A stretch of DNA of 64,000 nucleotides from Corallococcus caeni (GTDB lineage Bacteria > Myxococcota > Myxococcia > Myxococcales > Myxococcaceae), in NCBI RefSeq assembly GCF_036245865.1, contig NZ_BTTW01000013.1, positions 1-64,000 of the forward strand, written 5' to 3'. Positions within the stretch are counted from its first letter, which is position 1, and every line of letters begins with the position of its first letter. Positions 1 through 10,000 of this stretch are shown here, piece by piece. Made by a program: the position numbers and the translations under genes. The notes below the pieces were generated by a model. That model ran no database searches. It saw only the letters and a program-made list of their open reading frames with translations, and was not told the origin of the DNA.

Positions 1-2
1 CC

Positions 3-971
3 TATTCCACCTGGGCCCTCCTCGATGCCGACGCGACGGGCACCCCTCCCATTGGGCGCGCCATCGCCAACTCCCAGGTGTACCTGCTGGACCGCTTCGG
101 CCAGCCGACTCCCTTCGGCGTCCCGGGCGAAGTCTTCCTCGGGGGTGAAGGCCTGGCCCGTGGCTACCTCGGCCAGCCTGCGCTCACTGCGGAGCGCTTC
201 GTCCCCAACCCCTTCAGCACTTCGCCCGGCGCGCGCCTCTACCGCACGGGTGACCTTGCCCGCTGGCGCGCGGATGGCCAGCTGGAGTTCCTGGGTCGCA
301 ATGACAACCAGGTGAAGCTGCGCGGCTTCCGCATCGAACTGGGCGAGATTGAGGCCGCGCTGGCCCGCCAGCCTGGGGTGCGGGAGGTGGCCGTCCTCGT
401 CCGTGAGGACGTGCCCGGCGACAAGCGTCTCGTCGCGTACCTCGTCCTTGCTCCCGACGCGCCTTCCGTCAGTGAGCTGCGCCGTGCCTTGCAGCAACTG
501 CTGCCCGGCTACATGGTGCCTGCGCACCTGCTGCCCTTGGACGCGCTTCCGCTCACGCCCAACGGCAAGCTGGACCGGCGTGCTCTGCCCGCGCCGGATG
601 CCCGGCCCTCGCTGGACACGGGCTTCGTCGCTCCGCAGAGCGCTCTGGAGGTGCAGCTTGCCTCCGCGTGGCAGGCCGTCCTTCGCCTCGACAAGGTCGG
701 CGTCCACGACAACTTCTTCGACCTCGGCGGCAACTCGCTGCTGATGGTCCAGCTACACGCGCAGCTGCGCGAGGCTTTGAAGCTCGACGTTCCTCTGGTC
801 GAGCTCTTCCAGGCTCCCACCATCCGCTCACTCGCGAAGCTGTTGAGCCGTGACGGCTCCGAGCAGCCCTCGCTCGAGAAGCATCAGGAGCGGGCCACCA
901 AACAGAAGCAGGTCATGGATCAACAGAAGCGGCTGCTGATGCGCATGAAGGAAGGGAAGAAGAATGGATAG
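3..971 (+). CDS. NRPS, 3' part only: adenylation domain C-terminus and PCP (start outside window)
   Basis: The reading frame is open from the first bases of the window, so this is the last 322 residues of a longer NRPS. Seen: the C-terminal part of an adenylation domain, with the A7/A8 region (YRTGDLARW, then the GRNDNQVKLRGFRIELGEIE stretch) and the A10 lysine motif (NGKLDR). A peptidyl carrier protein follows, with the phosphopantetheine serine in DNFFDLGGNSLL near residue 246. The substrate-specifying part of the A domain lies off the left edge, so the amino acid cannot be predicted. The last 30-40 residues are charged and rich in K, Q and R, and look like a docking helix for the next protein. 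The stop codon overlaps the start of the downstream PKS by 8 bp, indicating translational coupling. Confidence 0.93.
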   Translation, partial: YSTWALLDADATGTPPIGRAIANSQVYLLDRFGQPTPFGVPGEVFLGGEGLARGYLGQPALTAERFVPNPFSTSPGARLYRTGDLARWRADGQLEFLGRNDNQVKLRGFRIELGEIEAALARQPGVREVAVLVREDVPGDKRLVAYLVLAPDAPSVSELRRALQQLLPGYMVPAHLLPLDALPLTPNGKLDRRALPAPDARPSLDTGFVAPQSALEVQLASAWQAVLRLDKVGVHDNFFDLGGNSLLMVQLHAQLREALKLDVPLVELFQAPTIRSLAKLLSRDGSEQPSLEKHQERATKQKQVMDQQKRLLMRMKEGKKNG

Positions 972-3900
972 CCTGGTCGAGGAGGGTCCCCAGGATGGCA
1001 TGGAGACCATTGCCATCATCGGCATGAGCGGGCGCTTCCCCGGTGCGCAGAGCATCGAGGCGCTCTGGGAGAACCTCTGCGCGGGCGCCGAGTCCGTCTC
1101 CTTCTTCTCCGACGCAGAGCTGGCCGCCGCCGGTGTCGACGCTTCCGTGCGGGGCCAGCCCGACTACGTGCCCGCCCGCGGCGTGCTCGCGGAGATCGAC
1201 CAGTTCGATGCCTCGTTCTTCGGCCTCGCTCCCCGCGAGGCCGCCACCATGGATCCCCAGCAGCGCCTCTTCCTGGAGTGCGCCGCCGAAGCCCTCGAGC
1301 GCGCGGGCCACGGGGCTCCCGCCGCCGACAACCGCACTGGCGTCTTCGCCGGTGTGAGCATGAACACCTATCTCCTGCACAACCTGTACGGCCACCCGGA
1401 GCTGCTGGCCGGTGCCTCGGGGTACCAGGCCGCGCTGGGGAACGATAAGGACTTCGTGGCGACGCGCGTGGCCTACAAGCTCGGCCTGCGCGGCCCCAGC
1501 CTTACCGTCCAGACCGCCTGCTCCACCTCGCTCGTCGCCGTCCATGTCGCCTGCCAGAACCTGATCAGCTACCGCTGCGACATGGCGCTGGCCGGGGGCG
1601 CCTGCGTCCAGGTTCCGCAGGCCTCCGGCTACGTCTACGAGCCGGAAGGCATCCTGTCGCCGGATGGCCACTGCCGTACCTTCGATGCCAAGGCCCAGGG
1701 CACCGTCAGCGGCAACGGCGTCGGTGTCGTCCTCCTCAAGCGCTTCTCGGATGCCCTGCGCGACGGCGACACCGTCTATGCCGTCATCAAGGGCTCGGCC
1801 ATCAACAACGATGGCGCTCTCAAGGCCGGCTTCACGGCTCCCAGCGTGGATGGCCAGACCGAAGCCATCACCGAAGCGCTCGCCATGGCCGACGTGGAGC
1901 CTGCGTCCATCTCCTATGTCGAAGCGCACGGCACCGCCACACCCCTGGGCGACCCCATCGAGCTGGCGGCCCTCAAGCGTGCCTTCCGTTCGTCCTCGCG
2001 CGCCACATGCGCCCTGGGTTCCGTCAAATCCAACCTGGGCCACCTGGATGCCGCGGCGGGTGTCACCGGCCTCATCAAGACGGCGCTCGCGCTTCACCAC
2101 CGCAAGCTGCCCCCCAGCCTTCACTACTCCGCGCCCAACCCGCAGCTTGGCCTGGAGGACAGCCCCTTCTACGTCAATGCCTCGCTGCAGGACTGGCAGC
2201 CTCCTGCGGGTGTGCCTCGAAGGGCGGGCGTCAGCGCCTTCGGCATCGGCGGCACCAACGCCCACGTCATCCTCGAGGAAGCCCCCGCGCGGGAGGTCGC
2301 TGCTTCCACGAACGCACCGCAGGTGCTGGTGCTGTCGGCGAAGACGGCGTCCGCGCTGGAGAGCGCCACCGCCCAGCTCGCCTCGCACCTGCGGGCCCAC
2401 CCCGAGCTGCCCCTGGCCGACGTCGCCTTCACCCTCCAGGTCGGTCGCCGCCTGCTGCCCCACCGCCGCTTCCTCGTCGCTTCCGACGCCCTCCAGGCCT
2501 CGCAACTTCTCCAGGCCCCCCTGCCTTCTGTCTTCGACGAGTCCGACGACAGGCCCGTCGTCTTCATGTTCCCGGGGGGCGGCGCCCAGTACGCCCTCAT
2601 GGGCCAGTCCCTCTACGCCTCCCTTCCCCTCTTCCGCGACACCGTCGACCGCTGCGCCTCCCTCCTGCTGCCTCTTCTCGGCCAGGACCTGCGCGCCGTC
2701 CTCTACCCCGAGGCCTCCCGCGCCGATGCTTGCGCTTCCCTCCTGCGCCAGCCCCGCCTCGGCCTTCCGGCCCTCTTCGTCACCTCCTACGCGCTGGCCC
2801 AGCAATGGCTCGCCTGGGGACTCAAGCCCCAGGCCCTCATCGGCCACTCCCTCGGCGAGTACGTCGCTGCATGCCTCGCGGGCGTCTTCTCACTGAAAGA
2901 CGCGCTCGCCCTCGTCTGCCTCCGTGGCCGCCTCTTCGAGCAGCTTCCTGCGGGCTCCATGCTCAGCGTCGCCCTCTCCGAGGCTGACGTCCTCCCCTTG
3001 CTGGGTGACTCGCTCTCCCTGGCCGCCGTCAACGCTCCCTCCCTCTGCGTTGTCTCCGGCCCTACCGACTCCATCGCCCAGCTCGCTGAGCGTCTTCGCG
3101 CCTCCTCCGTCGAGCACCGCGAAATCGCCATCGACGTCGCTGCACACTCCTCCATGGTGGAGCCGCTTCTCGCGGAGTTCACCCGCGCCCTCTCCTCCCT
3201 CTCCCTTCAGCCTCCTTCGCTTCCCTTCCTCTCCAACGTCTCCGGCACCTGGATTACCTCCAGCGAAGCCACCAGCCCCGAGTACTGGGCCCGTCACCTT
3301 CGCCAGACGGTGCGCTTCGCCTCCGGTGTGCAGACGGCGCTCGCCTCTCTGCCTTCGCCCCTCTTCCTTGAGGTCGGCCCTGGCCAGACGCTCACCCGCC
3401 TCGCCCACCTCTCCACTCGCTCGCACCCGGACGCCCTCGTCCTCTCTTCCATGCGTCACCCGCAGGAGGAAGCAGACGACGTGCATGTACTGCTCTCGTC
3501 TCTTGGCCGTGCGTGGCTCTCCGGCGTCCCCATCTCCTGGCCTGCCGTCCACGCCACGCCTCCTCGCCGCGCGCTCCTCCCCACCTACCCCTATGAGCGG
3601 CAGCGCTTCTGGGTGGAGCCGGGCCACGCCTCCCTGACTGCTCTCGCGGATCCGCTTCGCAAGCAGTCCCGCGTCGAGGACTGGTTCTATCTGCCCTCCT
3701 GGAAGCGCTCGCTTCCTCCCGCTGCATCCGTCTCCCCGTCCCGCCGCTGCCTCGTCTTCGTCGACCCGCTCGGCCTCGCCTCCGCCCTCGTCTCGCGCCT
3801 CGAAGCACTCGGTCACTCCGTCGTCTCCGTCTCCATGGGCGCGGAGTACCGACGCGAGGGCAGTCACGGGTTCGTCATCGATCCGCGCAACCGCGCGGAC

Positions 3901-5565
3901 TACGGGCGGCTCCTGGGTGAGCTGAGCGCCGGCCAATCCCCACCGGACCTCATTCTCCACGGTTGGGGACTCACGCGTCCGGACGCCGACGTTCTCCAGC
4001 GGTACCTGGACCTCGGCTTCTACAGCCTGCTGTTCCTCACCCAGGCACTCGGGAGCCAGCACCTCTCGGAGTCGCTGGGCATCGTGGCGCTGTCGAATGG
4101 GACGCAGGAGGTCACCGGCCATGAGCCGCTGAACGCCGCGAAGGCGGCCGTCCTGGGCCTCTGCAGCGTGATTCCGCAGGAGCACCAGAACCTCACCTGC
4201 CGGAGCATCGACGTGGAGCTCCCAATGGATGCGGCGGGCACCGCCACGCTCGCGGCCCGGCTCGTGAAGGAAGTGCTCGCCGACGTGAAGGACGCGGAGG
4301 TCGCCTACCGCGGCAGCCACCGCTGGGTGAGGACCTTCGAGCAGGTTCCCTCGCGTCCCTCCACCGAAGCCGCCCTCCCGCTCCGGCAGCGCGGCACCTA
4401 CCTCATCACCGGCGGGCTCGGGAAGATCGGCCTCGAGCTTGCGCGACACCTGGCGCGCACCGTCCAGGCCCGGCTGGTGCTCCTAGGCAGGACCGGCGTG
4501 CCGACCCGTGAGGAGGCGAGCACGGCGGACGCGCCGACCCGCGAGCGGCTCCGTGCACTCGACGAGTTGGAGGCCCTGGGCTCCGAGGTCCTGGTGCTCC
4601 GCGCGGACGTGGCGGACGCGGGGCAGATGTCCGCGGCGCTCGAAGCGGCCACCGCCCGCTTCGGGCCCCTCCATGGCGTCATCCACGCAGCGGGCACGAC
4701 GGGTGACCGGGCCGTCCGCCTCATCGACGAGGCCGCGCCCACCGACTGTGACTGGCACTTCGATCCCAAGGTGCGGGGCCTCCAGGTGCTGGCCTCGCTG
4801 CTGGAGGGACGCGAGCTCGACTTCTGCATCCTGTGCTCGTCGCTGGCGTCGGTCCTGGGTGGACTCGGCTACGCCGCGTACGCGTCCGCCAACCGGTTCA
4901 TGGACGTCTTCGCCCAGGCTCACGGCCGGACCTCCACGTACCCCTGGATCTCCCTGAACTGGGAGGGCTGGCGGACGGACGCGCCGCCTGTGCGGGACAA
5001 CGCGCTCGGCGCGACGCTCCAGGAGCTGACCGTCACTTCCTCCGAAGGCGTGAAGGCCTTCGAGCACCTCCTGGCCCTGGAGCCCGTCGCCCAGGTGCTC
5101 ATGTCCACGGGCTCGCTCCAGGCCCGGCTCGACCGGTGGACCCGGTTCCAGGAGGACGGCGCCGTCCCGGGCGGCACCACCTCCCGCGCGAACCTCGCGC
5201 ACGCCCGTCCGCAGCTGCGCACCGAGTACGTCGCGCCCCGCGGCGAGCTGGAACAGACCATCGCGGACCTGTGGCAGACGCTGCTCGGGCTCGACCGGGT
5301 CGGCATCCACGACAACTTCTTCGAGCTGGGTGGGCACTCGCTGCTGGCCACCCAGCTCACCACCCGGCTGAAGGCCACCTTCAAGGTGGAGCTTCCGCTG
5401 CGCCGTCTGCTGGCAAGCCCCACCGTCGCCAGCATCGCGGACGTCGTCCTCGAGGCGCAGGCCGAGCAGGTGGATGACGACACCCTGGCCCGGATGCTCG
5501 CCGACATCGAAGCGATGTCCAGCGAGGACGCCGCGGACCTGCTGTCCGAAAGCGAGGCCTCATGA
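964..5565 (+). CDS. Type I PKS module with its own AT: KS-AT-KR-ACP
   Basis: 1533 residues, one complete cis-AT extension module. The ketosynthase (about 14-440) has the active Cys in TACSTS (about 186), His in EAHGTAT and the KSNLGH motif. The acyltransferase (about 530-840) begins FMFPGGGAQY and has the nucleophile in GHSLGEY (about 627). Its selectivity motif reads VAAHSSM rather than the usual malonyl HAFH or methylmalonyl YASH, so the extender unit is uncertain; malonyl is the likeliest. The ketoreductase (about 1140-1400) has the NADPH motif GGLGKIG, and the catalytic Ser, Tyr and Asn are all present (CSSLAS, YAAYASANRF). The ACP has DNFFELGGHSLL (Ser about 1459), followed by an acidic C-terminal helix typical of carrier-to-NRPS docking. 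It should extend the peptide from the upstream NRPS by one ketide and reduce it to a beta-hydroxy unit. The SHMT-like gene begins at ATGA over its stop codon or 50 bp after it. Confidence 0.95.
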   Translation: MDSLVEEGPQDGMETIAIIGMSGRFPGAQSIEALWENLCAGAESVSFFSDAELAAAGVDASVRGQPDYVPARGVLAEIDQFDASFFGLAPREAATMDPQQRLFLECAAEALERAGHGAPAADNRTGVFAGVSMNTYLLHNLYGHPELLAGASGYQAALGNDKDFVATRVAYKLGLRGPSLTVQTACSTSLVAVHVACQNLISYRCDMALAGGACVQVPQASGYVYEPEGILSPDGHCRTFDAKAQGTVSGNGVGVVLLKRFSDALRDGDTVYAVIKGSAINNDGALKAGFTAPSVDGQTEAITEALAMADVEPASISYVEAHGTATPLGDPIELAALKRAFRSSSRATCALGSVKSNLGHLDAAAGVTGLIKTALALHHRKLPPSLHYSAPNPQLGLEDSPFYVNASLQDWQPPAGVPRRAGVSAFGIGGTNAHVILEEAPAREVAASTNAPQVLVLSAKTASALESATAQLASHLRAHPELPLADVAFTLQVGRRLLPHRRFLVASDALQASQLLQAPLPSVFDESDDRPVVFMFPGGGAQYALMGQSLYASLPLFRDTVDRCASLLLPLLGQDLRAVLYPEASRADACASLLRQPRLGLPALFVTSYALAQQWLAWGLKPQALIGHSLGEYVAACLAGVFSLKDALALVCLRGRLFEQLPAGSMLSVALSEADVLPLLGDSLSLAAVNAPSLCVVSGPTDSIAQLAERLRASSVEHREIAIDVAAHSSMVEPLLAEFTRALSSLSLQPPSLPFLSNVSGTWITSSEATSPEYWARHLRQTVRFASGVQTALASLPSPLFLEVGPGQTLTRLAHLSTRSHPDALVLSSMRHPQEEADDVHVLLSSLGRAWLSGVPISWPAVHATPPRRALLPTYPYERQRFWVEPGHASLTALADPLRKQSRVEDWFYLPSWKRSLPPAASVSPSRRCLVFVDPLGLASALVSRLEALGHSVVSVSMGAEYRREGSHGFVIDPRNRADYGRLLGELSAGQSPPDLILHGWGLTRPDADVLQRYLDLGFYSLLFLTQALGSQHLSESLGIVALSNGTQEVTGHEPLNAAKAAVLGLCSVIPQEHQNLTCRSIDVELPMDAAGTATLAARLVKEVLADVKDAEVAYRGSHRWVRTFEQVPSRPSTEAALPLRQRGTYLITGGLGKIGLELARHLARTVQARLVLLGRTGVPTREEASTADAPTRERLRALDELEALGSEVLVLRADVADAGQMSAALEAATARFGPLHGVIHAAGTTGDRAVRLIDEAAPTDCDWHFDPKVRGLQVLASLLEGRELDFCILCSSLASVLGGLGYAAYASANRFMDVFAQAHGRTSTYPWISLNWEGWRTDAPPVRDNALGATLQELTVTSSEGVKAFEHLLALEPVAQVLMSTGSLQARLDRWTRFQEDGAVPGGTTSRANLAHARPQLRTEYVAPRGELEQTIADLWQTLLGLDRVGIHDNFFELGGHSLLATQLTTRLKATFKVELPLRRLLASPTVASIADVVLEAQAEQVDDDTLARMLADIEAMSSEDAADLLSESEAS

Positions 5566-5601
5566 ACGCCGTGACACCGCTCCTTCCCCATCCATCCCAA
5601 C

Positions 5602-5609
5602 GAGAGGAA
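5602..5609 (+). promoter_or_regulatory. Ribosome binding site that decides the SHMT-like gene start
   Basis: GAGAGGAA lies 6-7 bases before the GTG at 5616. The in-frame ATG at 5562 overlaps the upstream stop (ATGA), but the 18 codons between the two starts use many A/T third positions (ACA, CTT, CAT, CCA, CAA, CGA, GAA, TCT), unlike real coding sequence here. After the GTG, third positions are again almost all G or C. This favours the GTG. Confidence 0.6.
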
Positions 5610-5615
5610 TCTCCC

Positions 5616-6971
5616 GTGAACAAGAACGTCCTTTCGGAGCTCATGCGCAGCGGGACCGAGCTCCTCGCCGAGGAAGATCCCGCGCTCTTCGCGCTGCTCG
5701 AAGGTGAGTACGAGCGTCAGCAGGACACGCTCGTGATGGTCGCCTCGTGCAGCATCGCCGACCCTTCGGTGCTCGCGTGCCAGGGCTCGGTGGCGGTCAA
5801 CGTGACCGCCGAGGGCTACCCGGGCAAGCGCTACCACGCCGGCTGCGAGCGCATCGACGGCATCGAGCAGCTGGCCATCGACCGGGCCAAGGCTGCCTTC
5901 GGGGCGCAGTACGCGAACACCCAGCCGCACTCGGCGACGTCGGCTAACTACATCGTCATGTCGCACCTGCTGTCGCCGGGCGACACCATCCTGGGCATGG
6001 GCCTGCGCGCGGGCGGCCACCTGACGCACGGGTCCAAGGTCTCCATGTCCGGGCAGTACTTCCGCTCCGTCCACTACGGCGTCGATGAGAACGGCTTCAT
6101 CGACTACGAGCAGGCCGCGCGGATGGCGCGGGAGTTCAAGCCCCGGCTCATCATCTGCGGCGCCACCGCGTACTCGCGCGTCGTCGACTTCCGCCGCTTC
6201 CGGGAGATCGCCGACGAGGTGAACGCCTACCTGCTGGCAGACATCTCGCACATCGCCGGGCTGGTCATCACCGGGCTCCACCCGAACCCCATCGACCACG
6301 CCCACTTCACCACCACGTGCACGCACAAGCAGCTCTACGGGCCGCGCGGCGGGCTCATCCTGCTGGGGCGCGACCATGAGGCGATGGGTCCGGACGGCAA
6401 GCACACGCTGACCGACCTGATGCGCCGCGCGGTGTTCCCCTACTTCCAGGGCGCGCCCATCATCAACGCCATGGCGGCCAAGGCCCGGGCCCTGGCCGTC
6501 GCCGTCACGCCCGGGTTCAAGGCCACCGCGGAGCGCATCGTCGAGGACGCGCGCGCGCTGGCGCAGGCGCTCCAGGAGCGCGGCTACCGCATCATCTCCG
6601 GCGGCACGGACAACCACATCGTGCTCGTGGACGTCGCGGCGCGGGGCCTCACCGGCATCCTGGCGGAGCAGGCGCTGGAGGCCTGCGGCATCATCGTCAA
6701 CAAGAACTCCATCCCGGGCGACAAGAACCCGGCGGAGATCGCCAGCGGCGTGCGGCTGGGCACCAACACGCTGGCGGGCCGAGGCTACGGCCCGCGCGAG
6801 ATGGAGCTGTGCGCCGACCTCTTCCACCGCGTCCTCTCCGGCATCGAGGTGCTGGGGCCGCGCGAGTACAGCCTCAACCCCACCCTCCAGGCCGGCATCC
6901 GCGCGGAGGTCCGCGCCCTGTCCCGGCGCTTCCCCCTTCCCCGCTACGCGGCCGCCCACCCCGAGCCGTAG
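5616..6971 (+). CDS. Divergent serine hydroxymethyltransferase-like PLP enzyme of the pathway
   Basis: 451 residues from the GTG (469 if the ATG at 5562 is used). It belongs to the GlyA/SHMT fold-type I PLP family: AEGYPGKRY, NTQPHSATSAN, GGHLTHGSKV, ADISHIAGLV, the PLP lysine in CTHKQLYGPRGG (about 238), NKNSIPGD and the carboxylate-binding SGVRLGT. Compared from memory with E. coli GlyA, several near-invariant residues are changed. The catalytic Glu of IASEN is Cys (VASCS, about 45), the Tyr of KYAEGYPG is Thr, the second Tyr of KRYYGG is His, and VFPGGQGG has become VFPYFQGA. PLP and amino-acid binding therefore look intact, while folate-dependent chemistry is probably altered. It sits between a PKS and an NRPS in one operon, so it most likely supplies or modifies a beta-hydroxy amino acid such as alpha-methylserine for the next module (inference). 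It is unlikely to be the housekeeping GlyA. Confidence 0.88.
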   Translation: MNKNVLSELMRSGTELLAEEDPALFALLEGEYERQQDTLVMVASCSIADPSVLACQGSVAVNVTAEGYPGKRYHAGCERIDGIEQLAIDRAKAAFGAQYANTQPHSATSANYIVMSHLLSPGDTILGMGLRAGGHLTHGSKVSMSGQYFRSVHYGVDENGFIDYEQAARMAREFKPRLIICGATAYSRVVDFRRFREIADEVNAYLLADISHIAGLVITGLHPNPIDHAHFTTTCTHKQLYGPRGGLILLGRDHEAMGPDGKHTLTDLMRRAVFPYFQGAPIINAMAAKARALAVAVTPGFKATAERIVEDARALAQALQERGYRIISGGTDNHIVLVDVAARGLTGILAEQALEACGIIVNKNSIPGDKNPAEIASGVRLGTNTLAGRGYGPREMELCADLFHRVLSGIEVLGPREYSLNPTLQAGIRAEVRALSRRFPLPRYAAAHPEP

Positions 6972-7005
6972 GCGTCACTCCCTCCCGAGCACGACGGACC
7001 TCTCC

Positions 7006-10000
7006 ATGAGCGACCTCTCCAAGCGACTCGCCGCCCTTCCTCCCGAGAAGCGCGCCCTGCTGTCACGGCAGCTCAAGAACAAGACCGAGTCCCCCCGGGG
7101 TCCGGCCGTTCCCCGGCGGCCCCCGAACGTGGCCGTGCCGCTCTCCTTCGCCCAGCAGCGGCTCTGGTTCCTGGACCAGCTGGAGCCCGACAGCCCGCTC
7201 TACAACGTCCCCACCAACGTGCGGCTCACGGGGAAGCTGGACGCGGAGGTGCTGCGACGCAGCCTGAATGAGATCGTCCGCCGGCACGAGGTCCTCCGCA
7301 CGACCTTCACGCCCCAGTCCCAGGACGGGCGCGCCGTGCAGGTCATCGCACCGGCGCTGTCGCTGGCGCTGCCGGTGGTGGACCTCCAGGACCTGCCCCG
7401 CGCCGAACAGGACGCGGCGGTGGAGCGGCACGCCCTCGCCGAGGCACGGCACGTGTTCGCCTTGCAGAAGGGGCCCCTGGTCCGCGCGACGCTGCTGCGC
7501 CTGGCGGAGCGGGAGCACGTGCTGCTCCTGAACATGCACCACATCATCTCCGACGGCTGGTCCATGGGCGTGATGCTCCAGGAGATGGGCACGCTCTACG
7601 CAAGCCTCGCCGCGGGCCGCGCTTCGGTCCTGCCGGAGCTGCCCGTGCAGTACGCGGACTACTCCGTGTGGCAGCGCGAGTGGCTGAGCGGTGAGGAGTA
7701 CGCGAAGCAGGCCGCGTACTGGAAGGCGCGGCTTTCGGGCAGCCTGCCGGTGCTGGAGCTGCCCACGGACAGGCCCCGCCCGGCGGTCCAGTCCTTCCGC
7801 GGCGCGCACCACCTCTTCCACCTGGATGCGCCCCTCACGACGGCGCTCAAGGACGTGAGCCGTCAGGAGGGCGTCACGCTCTTCATGACGATGCTGGCCG
7901 CCTTCAAGCTGCTGCTCCACCGCTACAACGGCCAGGTGGACCTGCTGGTGGGCACGCCCATCGCCAACCGCACCCAGCCGGAGCTGGAGGGCCTCATCGG
8001 CTACTTCGCCAACACGCTGGTGCTGCGCACGAGCCTCGACGGAGACCCGAGCTTCCGCGCGTTCCTGAAGCAGGTCGAGGACGTGTGCCTGGGCGCGTAC
8101 GCGCACCAGGACCTCCCCTTCGATCAGCTGGTGGAGCTCATCCAGCCGGAGCGGAGCCTCAGCCACATGCCGCTGTTCCAGGTCATGTTCGTGTTCCGCA
8201 ACGACCCGTCGAAGCCGCTGGCGCTGCCGGAGCTGACGATGGCGCCCATGGAGGTGGAGAGCGGGACGTCGAAGTTCGACCTGACGCTCTATCTCATGGA
8301 GGTCGAGGGCCGGCTCCAGGTGTCGCTGGAGTACAGCACCGACCTCTTCGACGCGGCCACCATCCACCGCATGGAGGGGCACTTCCGCACGCTCCTCGCC
8401 AGCCTGGCCGCGGATCCCGGCCAGCGCCTGTCGCGCGTGCCGCTGCTCACCGCGCCCGAGCAGCAGCAGCTCCTGCGGGACTGGAACGCCACGGACCTGG
8501 CGTTCCCGGAGCGCGCGTGCCTGCATGAGCTGTTCGAGGCGTGGGTGGACCGTGCGCCGGACGCCGTCGCCGCCGTGTGCGGCGAGGAGGCGCTGAGCTA
8601 CCGGGAGCTCAACCGGCGCGCGAACCAGCTGGCCCACCGCCTGCGCGCACTCGGCGTGGGGCCCAACGTCAAGGTGGGCATCTGCGTGCGGCGCTCGCTG
8701 GACGCCGTGGTGGGCCTGATGGGCATCGTGAAGGCGGGTGGCGCCTACATGCCGCTGGATCCCGCCTACCCGAAGGAGCGCCTCCAGTTCATGCTGGAGG
8801 ACGTCCAGGCGCCGGTGCTGCTCACGCAGTCGCCGCTGCTGGAGCGGCTGCCCGCGCAGCGCTCGCGGGTGCTCTGCCTGGACACGGACTGGGCGGAGAT
8901 TGCCCGGGAGCCGGACACGAACCCGGCCCACGTGGCGACGCCGGAGGACCTCGTCTACGTCATCTACACGTCGGGCTCCACGGGCAACCCCAAGGGCGTG
9001 ATGCTGGACCACCGGGGCCGGGTGAACAACTTCACCGACTTCAACCGCCGCTTCCAGGTGGGCCCCGGGGACGCCGTGCTGGCCCTGTCCTCGCTGAGCT
9101 TCGACATGTCCGCGTATGACGTCTTCGGGACGCTGGCCGCAGGCTCCACCATCGTGCTGCCCGTCGCGGCGCTCGAGCGTGACCCGGCCCACTGGGCGCA
9201 GCTCATGGTCCAGCACCGCGTCTCCGTCTGGCACTCCGTGCCCGCGCTGCTGGAGATGCTCCTGGCCAGCGTGGGCACCGACGGCGAGCGAGTCCCCCGC
9301 TGGCTGCGCCTGGTGCTCCTGGGTGGCGACTGGATCCCCGTCTCGCTGCCGGACCGGCTCAAGGCGGTGGTCGCGGGTGCTCGGGTCATCAGCCTGGGCG
9401 GCGCCACGGAGATCTCCATGGACTCCACCATCTACGACGTCGTGGAGACCGACCCCGCGTGGAAGAGCATCCCGTACGGCATGCCCATGACGAACCAGCT
9501 CTGCTACGTGCTGGACGCGCAGCTGCAGCCGGTGCCCATCGGCGTGCCAGGCGAGCTGCACCTGGGCGGCGTGGGGGTGGCCTGGGGCTACCTGAACCGG
9601 CCGGAGCTGACGGCCACGAAGTTCATCCCGCACCCGTTCAGCACGCGCCCCGGCGGGCGGCTCTACAAGACGGGGGACCTGGCCCGCTACCGTCCGGATG
9701 GCAACCTGGAGCTGCTGGGCCGCATCGACAACCAGGTGAAGATCAACGGGCTGCGCATCGAGCTGGGAGAGATTGAAGCCGCCCTGCGCAAGCTCCCCGG
9801 CGTCGACGAGGTCATCGTCGTCGCCCGGGCCGAGGGCTCGGGCCCCAAGCGATTGGTGGCCTACGTCGTGCCCGATGCGGGCCAGGCGCTGACGGCGGAG
9901 GACGTGAGGGCCGCCCTCAAGGCCCAGATCCCCGAGTACATGGTGCCCACGGCCTACGTCTTCCTGGAGGCCCTGCCGCTGACGCCCAACGGCAAGGTGG

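Noticed and set aside
913-2847. Long open frame on the strand opposite the cis-AT PKS
   Set aside because: High GC at third codon positions leaves few stops on the antisense strand. The translation is Gly/Arg/Val/Ala-rich with no domain, and the plus-strand PKS is unambiguous.
5562-5615. ATG start of the SHMT-like gene overlapping the PKS stop
   Set aside because: Not excluded, but the 18 codons have atypical third positions, and a better ribosome binding site precedes the GTG at 5616.
4920-6959. 679-codon open frame opposite the SHMT-like gene
   Set aside because: Antisense shadow spanning the ends of two well supported genes; no domain similarity.
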